NCBI GenBank assembly: GCA_964386975.1
Contig: CAYLUS010000043.1
Coordinates: 1-16,550 of the forward strand
Direction: 5' to 3'
Length of the DNA stretch: 16,550 nt
DNA from: UBA6136 sp964386975
GTDB lineage: Bacteria; Pseudomonadota; Gammaproteobacteria; Methylococcales; Methylococcaceae
Part shown: one piece after another, positions 7,348 through 13,568 of the stretch
How the letters are laid out: each line of letters opens with the position of its first letter
Position numbering within the stretch: the stretch's first letter is position 1
Translations under genes and position numbers: made by a program
Notes under the pieces: model-generated
Database searches by the model: none
The model's input: only the letters and a program-made list of their open reading frames with translations
Told to the model about the DNA's origin: nothing

Positions 7348-7938
7348 ATGATGAGTGGCGTGGATGCTGAAAAGCGCCGGTTTCTGACCAAGGCGGCCTG
7401 TGCGATGGGCGCCGTCGGGACAGGCTTTCTGGCCGTCCCTTTTGCTGTTTCCATGAAGCCCAGTGCCAAAGCCGAAGCGCTCGGGGCCCCTGTGGAAGTG
7501 GACATCGAGAAGCTGGAACCGGGCCAGCGTGTGGTTGTTCTATGGCGCGGCAAGCCGGTTTGGGTCATGAAGCGTACCGCTGAGGCGCTCGCGACCCTGC
7601 AAAGTCTGGATGACACCGTCGCTGATCCGGCGTCTGAGATGTCGATCCAACCCGCCACGAGCAAAAACGAAGTGCGTTCGATTCGCCCGGAGATCTTTGT
7701 GGCGGTCGGGGTCTGCACGCACCTGGGTTGCTCGCCCGTCTATCGACCGGAAGTAGCACCGGCTGATTTGGGTCCGGAATGGAAGGGAGGCTTCTTCTGC
7801 CCCTGCCATGGCTCTAAATTTGACATGGCTGGCCGGGTATTCAAAGGTGTCCCGGCGCCCACCAATCTCGAAATTCCACCGTATCACTTCGCCAATGACA
7901 GCCGTATTGTCGTCGGCCTTGATGGAGAGAAAGGATAA
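7348..7938 (+). CDS. petA: Cytochrome bc1 Rieske iron-sulfur subunit
   Basis: This is the electron-carrying Rieske protein of the bc1 complex, taking electrons from quinol at the Qo site to cytochrome c1. The 196-aa protein has an N-terminal twin-arginine type signal-anchor (R10-R11-F-L-T, then a hydrophobic helix at about 16-35), as expected for a Tat-exported folded Fe-S protein. The 2Fe-2S site is complete: C123-T-H125-L-G-C128 and C151-P-C153-H154-G-S, where C123, H125, C151 and H154 are ligands and C128-C153 the disulfide. The short spacing between the two boxes is typical of proteobacterial forms. ACGGAG at 7335-7340 sits 7 nt before ATG 7348. ATG 7351 is an alternative. The stop abuts the petB start. 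Confidence 0.97.
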   Translation: MMSGVDAEKRRFLTKAACAMGAVGTGFLAVPFAVSMKPSAKAEALGAPVEVDIEKLEPGQRVVVLWRGKPVWVMKRTAEALATLQSLDDTVADPASEMSIQPATSKNEVRSIRPEIFVAVGVCTHLGCSPVYRPEVAPADLGPEWKGGFFCPCHGSKFDMAGRVFKGVPAPTNLEIPPYHFANDSRIVVGLDGEKG

Positions 7939-9297
7939 ATGAGTCAGCATCAGAAGGGCGAGTCGTTCCGCGAGTGGCTGGATGAGCGTCTGCCGATCGC
8001 CCGTTTCCTTGAAGACCAGCTCATCAAGTACTACGCACCCAAGAACTTCAACTTCCTCTATTTCTTTGGCTCCCTTGCGCTGTTGGTGCTGGTCAACCAG
8101 ATCGTGACCGGGATCATGCTCGCCATGCACTATAAGCCGGATGCCAAGTTGGCCTTTGATTCCGTCGAGTACATCATGCGCGACGTGGATTGGGGCTGGT
8201 TGCTGCGATACCTGCATTCGACCGGTGCCTCCCTGTTTTTCGTCGTGATCTACATGCACATGTTCAGGGCACTCTTCTACGGGTCCTATAAAAAACCCCG
8301 TGAATTGTTGTGGCTGTTCGGCATGGTCATTTTTGTCATGTTGATGGCTGAAGCGTTCATGGGCTACCTGTTGCCGTGGGGCCAAATGTCCTACTGGGGC
8401 GCGCAGGTGATCATCTCTTTGTTTGGCGCCATCCCCGTCGTGGGTGAAGACCTTGCGACCTGGATCCGCGGTGACTATGTGATCGCGGATGCGACTCTCA
8501 ATCGCTTCTTTGCCCTCCATGTGATCGCCGTTCCTCTGGCGATTCTGGGACTGGTTGTCCTGCATCTGGCTGCCTTGCGCACCGTTGGTTCCAATAATCC
8601 GGACGGCATCGAAATCAAGAAAAACCGTGATTTGGTAGGTATTCCCAAAGATGGGATTCCTTTTCATCCTTATTACACGGTGAAGGATCTTTATGTCGCA
8701 GGCCTCTTTCTCACGATCTTTGCCTGGATTGTGTTCTACAGCCCTGAGATGGGTGGCTTGTTTCTGGAACATCCCAATTTTGATCCGGCCGACCCCATGA
8801 AGACGCCGGAGCATATCCAGCCGGTTTGGTATTTCACGCCGTTTTACTCCATCCTAAGGGCCATTCCGAGCAAAATCGGGGGTGTGATCGGCATGGGCGC
8901 ATCCATTGTCGTTTTGTTCCTGCTGCCTTGGCTTGACCGTTGCCCGGTCAAATCGATTCGGTATCGAAGCCCTCTTTACAAGATTGCTCTGACCGCGTTT
9001 GTCGTGAGCTTCCTGGGTCTTGGAGTTCTTGGAACCAAGCCGGCGACAGAAACCTATACGATGATTGCGCGGGTGCTTTCGGGGGTTTACTTCGCATACT
9101 TCCTGCTCTTGCCCATTTTCTCCTCGGTCGAGATCACCAAACCGGTTCCAACCCGACTGACAGAGCCGGTGGTTCCGCTTTCCAAGCGGGAGGGTGTCCA
9201 GTGGCGGCTGATCGAGGAGGGCCTGAGTGCGCTCCAGCATGCGCCGATCTGGCATTCGATCAAAAACCTGCTGGCCAGGTTGCGAGTAAAAATCTAG
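7939..9297 (+). CDS. petB: Cytochrome b subunit of the bc1 complex
   Basis: This is the membrane-spanning subunit that holds hemes bL and bH and both quinone sites. The 452-residue protein has eight or so membrane helices. Heme ligands are H93/H107 and H194/H209. The second pair is 15 residues apart, as in cytochrome b6, while mitochondrial cytochrome b has 14. The Qo-site PEWY motif reads P295-V-W-Y298, one of the known natural variants in beta- and gamma-proteobacteria. GYLLPWGQMSYWGA and the GSNNPDG loop are conserved. After the last helix, about 50 mostly charged residues form a C-terminal tail, making it longer than the roughly 400 aa of Pseudomonas-type proteins. ATG follows the petA TAA directly. 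Confidence 0.97.
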   Translation: MSQHQKGESFREWLDERLPIARFLEDQLIKYYAPKNFNFLYFFGSLALLVLVNQIVTGIMLAMHYKPDAKLAFDSVEYIMRDVDWGWLLRYLHSTGASLFFVVIYMHMFRALFYGSYKKPRELLWLFGMVIFVMLMAEAFMGYLLPWGQMSYWGAQVIISLFGAIPVVGEDLATWIRGDYVIADATLNRFFALHVIAVPLAILGLVVLHLAALRTVGSNNPDGIEIKKNRDLVGIPKDGIPFHPYYTVKDLYVAGLFLTIFAWIVFYSPEMGGLFLEHPNFDPADPMKTPEHIQPVWYFTPFYSILRAIPSKIGGVIGMGASIVVLFLLPWLDRCPVKSIRYRSPLYKIALTAFVVSFLGLGVLGTKPATETYTMIARVLSGVYFAYFLLLPIFSSVEITKPVPTRLTEPVVPLSKREGVQWRLIEEGLSALQHAPIWHSIKNLLARLRVKI

Positions 9298-9306
9298 GGA
9301 AGACAC

Positions 9307-10035
9307 ATGAGCATGATCAAGGCCTTTTTTGTTCTGTTTCTGTGCACGGCCTCCTGGTGCTCTTGGGGGGAGTCCTCGGCGTCCCTTGAAAGCGCCGATA
9401 ACGACCCGTTTGATCAACTATCGGTAATCCGGGGTGCTCAGTATTTCGGGCAGTATTGCCTTGGGTGTCACGGACTTAAGCAGATTCGCTACTCAAGGCT
9501 GGGCAAGGACCTCAAAATCAACGAGAGCGGCATGCGTGAGGTGCTTCTGTTCGGGGATGCCAAAATCCATGACCCCATCCAGACCGCCATGGATCCGGCA
9601 GCAGCAACGACCATTTTCGGGGTCGCACCGCCCGATCTCTCCTTGGTGGTGCGCTCGCGGGGGGCGGATTGGGTGTACAGCTACCTGAAGGGTTTTTACG
9701 AGGATGCCAAACGCCCCTTCGGCGTCAACAACACGCTGGTTCCCAATGTCGCAATGCCCAATGTCCTCTGGGAACTGCAGGGCAGTCAGGCGCCTGAAAT
9801 CGAACATCATGAGGGTCAGGACCTTGTGGTGGGTGTGCGGCGCATGAGCCATGGCACCCTTTCGGAGCGGCAGTTCGATCAGGTGGTCAACGACCTCGTA
9901 AATTTTCTAGCCTACGTCGGTGAGCCTTCTATCCTGCAGCGGGTTCCCCTCGGCAAGTATGTGATTGCCTTCCTTCTATTGCTGACTCTTATTTTCCATA
10001 AGCTCAAAAAGGAATACTGGAAAGACATCGATTAA
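9307..10035 (+). CDS. petC: Cytochrome c1 subunit of the bc1 complex
   Basis: This is the periplasmic c-type cytochrome that accepts electrons from the Rieske protein and passes them to a soluble or membrane cytochrome c. The 242-aa protein begins with a Sec-type signal sequence (hydrophobic core at about 4-19). It has one heme motif C51-L-G-C54-H55, a likely axial methionine at M150 in VPNVAMPNVLWE, and a C-terminal membrane anchor at about 217-232 followed by KKEYWKDID. GGGAAG lies about 5-7 nt upstream of ATG 9307, and the gap to petB is 9 nt. A run of six G (9365-9370) lies in the signal-peptide region. The operon ends at an intrinsic terminator just downstream. Confidence 0.96.
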   Translation: MSMIKAFFVLFLCTASWCSWGESSASLESADNDPFDQLSVIRGAQYFGQYCLGCHGLKQIRYSRLGKDLKINESGMREVLLFGDAKIHDPIQTAMDPAAATTIFGVAPPDLSLVVRSRGADWVYSYLKGFYEDAKRPFGVNNTLVPNVAMPNVLWELQGSQAPEIEHHEGQDLVVGVRRMSHGTLSERQFDQVVNDLVNFLAYVGEPSILQRVPLGKYVIAFLLLLTLIFHKLKKEYWKDID

Positions 10036-10049
10036 AATATTGTCTGCTC

Positions 10050-10100
10050 AAGGGCCTGCGCGAGGAGCCCACGGCTTCCGTTCAGGCCTTTTGTTTTTTG
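10050..10100 (+). terminator. Intrinsic terminator of petABC
   Basis: AAGGGCCTG (10050-10058) pairs with CAGGCCTT (10083-10090), leaving one G bulged. Inside, GGAGCC/GGCTTCC can also pair. The stem is followed by a T-rich tract, TTTTGTTTTTT (10089-10099). It begins 15 nt after the petC stop. This is the strongest terminator in the window and it separates petABC from sspB, which in many relatives follow one another with sspA between them. Confidence 0.7.
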
Positions 10101-10140
10101 GCGTTTGCGCTTTCTGCCCCTCGTAACACTGGATCTCCTT

Positions 10141-10542
10141 ATGAGTTCACTCAAGCCCTATCTGATTCGGGGTGTCTATGACTGGATCGTGGATAACGGA
10201 TTGACGCCCTATCTGCTCGTCAACGCCGAGATCGAGGGCGCCCGGGTTCCAAAGGCCTTCGTAGAAGAGGGACGCATCGTTCTTAACCTGCGTCCTGAGG
10301 CAGTCAGCGCACTTGAGCTGGGCAACGAGTTCATCTGCTTCAGTGCCCGATTTGGGGGCAAGCCCATGCAGGTAGATGTTCCGACTACCGCGGTGATGGC
10401 GCTCTATGCCAAGGAAAACGGGCGGGGAATGGTCTTCGATGAAGAGGAGGAGGGTGATGCGCCGCCCCCGCCCCCGGAGCCAAAGCCTGAGACCCGTCCC
10501 CCGGAAACCAAAGGTCGGCCGACGCTTCGGGTGGTGAAGTAG
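10141..10542 (+). CDS. sspB: SspB, ClpXP protease adaptor
   Basis: SspB delivers ssrA-tagged, stalled-translation products to the ClpXP protease in the cytoplasm. The 133-aa protein has the N-terminal fold LKPYLIRGVYDWIVDNGLTPYLLVNA, the conserved SARFGGKP strand, and VPTTAVMALYAKENGRGMVF. A flexible acidic and proline-rich linker (EEEEGD, then PPPPPEP) leads to the C-terminal RPTLRVVK, the known ClpX-docking tail. The frame is open upstream from TTG 10105, but the family start fits ATG 10141, which has a weak GGAT 6 nt upstream. Its usual partner sspA is absent, and the petC terminator lies just before it, so it must use its own promoter, which I could not identify with confidence. Confidence 0.93.
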   Translation: MSSLKPYLIRGVYDWIVDNGLTPYLLVNAEIEGARVPKAFVEEGRIVLNLRPEAVSALELGNEFICFSARFGGKPMQVDVPTTAVMALYAKENGRGMVFDEEEEGDAPPPPPEPKPETRPPETKGRPTLRVVK

Positions 10543-10585
10543 ATCCTGGAACCCTTCTCAACACGGATCTGTCATAAATAAGGTC

Positions 10586-10614
10586 TACAATCTGGGATGC
10601 GGGCATCAGCCCGC
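10586..10614 (+). promoter_or_regulatory. Possible -10 box and leader hairpin upstream of msrB
   Basis: TACAAT (10586-10591) matches the -10 consensus in 5 of 6 positions, but no matching -35 box lies 16-18 nt upstream. Just downstream is a perfect hairpin, GCGGGC-ATCA-GCCCGC (10599-10614), with no T tract after it. It is therefore more likely a leader structure than a terminator for sspB. It ends 32 nt before the msrB start. Confidence 0.3.
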
Positions 10615-10646
10615 CTGATAAGCATGCCTTTCTGGAGACCGACACA

Positions 10647-11162
10647 GTGACGTGGGACTGCACTTGCTTCAAAAAACCGAGTCCTGAAGAGCTCAAGCAA
10701 TTGCTCTCTGAAGAGCAATACCGCATTACGCAGGGCGATGGGACGGAGCGTCCTTTTTTCAACCCCTACTGGGATCACCATGAGGAAGGCATCTACGTGG
10801 ATGTCGTCTCCGGCGAGCCCTTGTTCAGTTCAACCGACAAATTCGATTCTGGAACGGGTTGGCCGAGCTTCACGCGCCCCCTGAATGAAGATCACCTTAC
10901 GCTTAGGACGGACCGTAGTCTCCTGAGGGTCAGGACCGAAGTCCGAAGTCGACTTGCCGACTCTCACTTGGGACATGTCTTTGATGATGGCCCCGAGCCA
11001 ACCGGAAAACGGTTTTGCATCAACTCGGCAGCCATCCGTTTCGTGCCAAAGTCCCATCTCATTGAGGCCGGTTATGGGGACTATCTGCCCCTCTTTGAGG
11101 CGAACTCCGACCGCACGTCCCATTCCTCCGCTCAAGGGAGTTCCTTTGACAACGACGCTTAA
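10647..11162 (+). CDS. msrB: Methionine sulfoxide reductase B
   Basis: MsrB reduces the R-diastereomer of methionine sulfoxide in oxidised proteins. The 171-aa protein shows GIYVDVVSGEPLFSSTDKF, SGTGWPSFTRP, DSHLGHVFDDGPEPTGKR and the catalytic cysteine C124 in RFCINSAAIRF. The two CxxC zinc motifs are absent, as in the Neisseria PilB MsrB domain. The usual resolving-Cys position (SGCGWPSF in PilB and E. coli) is T70. The only other cysteines are C5 and C7 near the N-terminus. It starts at GTG 10647 with GGAG 9 nt upstream. The last 20 or so residues are a Ser/Asn/Asp-rich tail beyond the family core, overlapping the ppk start. There is no signal peptide, so it is cytoplasmic. Confidence 0.94.
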   Translation: MTWDCTCFKKPSPEELKQLLSEEQYRITQGDGTERPFFNPYWDHHEEGIYVDVVSGEPLFSSTDKFDSGTGWPSFTRPLNEDHLTLRTDRSLLRVRTEVRSRLADSHLGHVFDDGPEPTGKRFCINSAAIRFVPKSHLIEAGYGDYLPLFEANSDRTSHSSAQGSSFDNDA

Positions 11163-13449
11163 AATCAAGGGTATCGGCAAAAGCACCCGTAGCATTCTTG
11201 CAGAGCGCGGTATCTTCTCGGTCGAGGAATTAGCCAATGCTGATCTCGACCAACTCCTGAAGATCCCGGGCCTTGGGCATGCCAAGGCCACGCGTATGGT
11301 TCGTGCGGCAAGGCATATGGTCGGTGAGGCGGCTCATCGTGCTGAAAACAATGAACCCCAGTCGGCGGCCAATAGGCGTATCGAGGGTGAGGTTGATCTC
11401 AACGATGGCCGCTACTTCATCAATCAGGAGCTGAGCCTTCTGGAATTCAATCGGCGGGTACTGGAGCAGGCAAAGGATTCGAGGACCCCTTTGCTCGAGC
11501 GACTCAATTTTCTGTGTATCTGCTGCTCCAACCTGGATGAATTCTTCGAGGTAAGAGCTGCGGGTCTGATTCAGCGTGCAGAGTTGGGTGCCTCGAGAAC
11601 CGAGCCGGACAACCTCTCCCCTCAGGGTGTCTTGAATGCCATCTGCGAGGGGGCTCATGGGCTGGTCGGGGAGCAGTATCGGGTTCTCAACGAAATCCTC
11701 TTGCCGGAACTGGAGTCTGAAGGGATTCGCTTCCTGAGGCGCAGCCAATGGTCCGAATTGCAGCAAGCCTGGCTCAGGGGGTTTTTTAATGAGCAGCTCC
11801 TTCCAATATTAAGCCCCATCGGTCTTGATCCTGCGCATCCCTTCCCGCGCATTCTGAACAAAAGTCTCAATTTCATTATCTCCCTGGCCGGCAAGGATGC
11901 GTTTGGTCGTGAAATTGATCTCGCCATTCTTCAGGCGCCCAGGTCACTGCCCCGGATCATCCAGCTCCCCGCCAAGGAGACGCAGAGCGGCCGCCATGAT
12001 TTTGTCTTCCTCTCCTCCATCATTCATGCCTTCATGGGTGAGCTCTTCCACGGCGTCAAGGTGCGAGATTCCTATCAGTTTAGGGTGACCCGCAACAGCG
12101 AAATGTATCTCGATGAGGAAGAAATTGACGATCTCTTGCGCGCACTGGAGGGTGAGCTGAGCAGTCGCAATTATGGTGATGAGGTCAGGCTTGAAGTCGC
12201 GGAAAACTGCCCCACCAAAATCATCAATTACCTCCTGGCCCAGTTTGGCCTGGGTGAAGATCGCCTTTACAAGGTCGATGGTCCGGTGAATTTGGGACGT
12301 CTCCGCGAAGTTTTTGATCTCATTGACCGGCCTGACCTTAAATATCCTCCCTTTACCCCCGGATGCCCTCCGGAACTGCAGGGCGGCCATGACCTCTTTG
12401 AGGCCATGCGCAAGCGCGATATCTTGCTGCACCATCCTTACGAGACCTTTGCCCCCGTAGTCGAGTTGTTGCGTCAGGCGGGTGATGACCCGAATGTCGT
12501 AGCCATCAAACAGACGCTGTATCGAACCGGTGCCAACTCGCCGATCGTCGATGCACTGCTCAAGGCCGCCAAGGCGGGCAAGGAGGTGACTGTCGTTGTG
12601 GAACTGCGTGCCCGGTTTGATGAGAAGGCCAACATCTCCCTTGCCAACCGCCTGCAGGAAGCCGGTGTCCAGGTGGTTTACGGGATCGTCGGCTACAAGA
12701 CCCATGGCAAGATGATACTGATTCTTCGCAGGGAGGGGCGACGGATTCGCTATTACACCCATATTGGCACTGGGAACTACCACCTCAGCACGGCTCGCCT
12801 CTACACGGACTACGGGCTTTTCAGCGCTGATCAGCATCTTGGTGAGGACGTTCGCAAGATCCTCGTGCAGTTAACCAGCCTCGGCAAGGTCGGTAAGTTG
12901 CACAAACTCCTGCAGTCGCCCTTTACGCTGCACCAGTCCTTGCTCAAAAAGATTCAGCGCGAAACCGAACATGCTCTGGCGGGTCGAGGGGCGCGGATTG
13001 TGGTCAAGGTCAATGCGGTGGCAGAGCCGCTCCTTATCCAGGCGCTTTACAGAGCCTCAATGGCGGGCGTTCGCATCCAGTTGATTGTGCGGGGCATCTG
13101 TTGCCTAAGGCCCGGAGTGCCTGGAATTTCCGAAAATATCGAGGTGCGCTCAATCATCGGCCGCTTCCTTGAACATAGCCGGGTCTTCCTTTTTGAAAAT
13201 GACGGTCAACCCGAGATTTTCTGTGCCAGTGCGGATTTTCTCCCGCGTAACATGTTCCGTCGCATCGAAGCTTGTTTTCCGATCGAGGGCAAGAAAATTT
13301 CGGATCGTATCCGGGATGAGCTTGAGTGTTATCTCCGCGACGACATCAAGGCCTGGCTCCTGCAGCCAGATGGGACCTATGTGCGTGCTGATACAGGGGA
13401 GCACCCTTTTGATGCACAGAGCACGTTGCTTGAACGGTTAAGGCGCTGA
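11146..13449 (+). CDS. ppk1: Polyphosphate kinase 1 with N-terminal helix-hairpin-helix domain
   Basis: PPK1 polymerises the ATP gamma-phosphate into inorganic polyphosphate. The frame is open from 10954 inside msrB, but TTG 11146 has an excellent AAGGGAG (11134-11140) five nt upstream, giving 767 aa. Residues about 5-58 form a tandem helix-hairpin-helix with KIKGIGKSTRSILAERGI and LLKIPGLGHAKATRMVRAAR. A polar linker (60-85) leads to the PPK1 core beginning YFINQELSLLEFN. Catalytic histidines are H520 (YKTHGKM) and H677 (FLEHSR). Both are shifted by exactly 85 from E. coli H435 and H592, so the kinase is complete and collinear and the N-terminus is a true addition. The start overlaps the msrB end by 17 nt, implying translational coupling. 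Confidence 0.93.
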   Translation: MTTTLKIKGIGKSTRSILAERGIFSVEELANADLDQLLKIPGLGHAKATRMVRAARHMVGEAAHRAENNEPQSAANRRIEGEVDLNDGRYFINQELSLLEFNRRVLEQAKDSRTPLLERLNFLCICCSNLDEFFEVRAAGLIQRAELGASRTEPDNLSPQGVLNAICEGAHGLVGEQYRVLNEILLPELESEGIRFLRRSQWSELQQAWLRGFFNEQLLPILSPIGLDPAHPFPRILNKSLNFIISLAGKDAFGREIDLAILQAPRSLPRIIQLPAKETQSGRHDFVFLSSIIHAFMGELFHGVKVRDSYQFRVTRNSEMYLDEEEIDDLLRALEGELSSRNYGDEVRLEVAENCPTKIINYLLAQFGLGEDRLYKVDGPVNLGRLREVFDLIDRPDLKYPPFTPGCPPELQGGHDLFEAMRKRDILLHHPYETFAPVVELLRQAGDDPNVVAIKQTLYRTGANSPIVDALLKAAKAGKEVTVVVELRARFDEKANISLANRLQEAGVQVVYGIVGYKTHGKMILILRREGRRIRYYTHIGTGNYHLSTARLYTDYGLFSADQHLGEDVRKILVQLTSLGKVGKLHKLLQSPFTLHQSLLKKIQRETEHALAGRGARIVVKVNAVAEPLLIQALYRASMAGVRIQLIVRGICCLRPGVPGISENIEVRSIIGRFLEHSRVFLFENDGQPEIFCASADFLPRNMFRRIEACFPIEGKKISDRIRDELECYLRDDIKAWLLQPDGTYVRADTGEHPFDAQSTLLERLRR

Positions 13450-13503
13450 ATCCGGATCTTGGCATCAATTCTGCCTTAAAATTCTGTGACGGGTAAGCAT
13501 CGA

Positions 13504-13523
13504 CGGCGCAAGCTCTCGTGCCG
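13504..13523 (+). promoter_or_regulatory. Leader hairpin upstream of acnB
   Basis: CGGCGC (13504-13509) can pair with GTGCCG (13518-13523) around an 8-nt loop, with one G-T pair. It lies in the 119-nt gap between ppk1 and acnB. The gap also holds a TAAAAT box (13477-13482) resembling a -10 element but lacking a good -35. The function is unknown and chance is possible. No T tract follows, so it is not a terminator. Confidence 0.2.
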
Positions 13524-13568
13524 AGGTCCCTCTTCAGATACAGAATCAATCACTATCATCAAGCACGC

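Noticed and set aside
7540..8814. Minus-strand open frame of 424 codons
   Set aside because: It lies opposite petA and petB, whose products are unmistakable. The translation is rich in His, Gln and Asp, typical of an antisense shadow, and shows no domain.
10105..10140. TTG-start extension of sspB
   Set aside because: The added residues are not family-like and lie right behind the petC terminator. ATG 10141 matches SspB N-termini.
10954..11145. Upstream extension of the ppk1 frame inside msrB
   Set aside because: It overlaps the MsrB catalytic region in another frame. The helix-hairpin-helix domain begins after TTG 11146, which has a strong ribosome binding site.
11944..12837. Minus-strand open frame of 297 codons
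   Set aside because: Antisense to the PPK1 core, with no recognisable motif or binding site.
13518..13568. GTG-start extension of acnB
   Set aside because: The 17 extra residues are not conserved in AcnB, the GTG lies in a hairpin arm, and there is no ribosome binding site.
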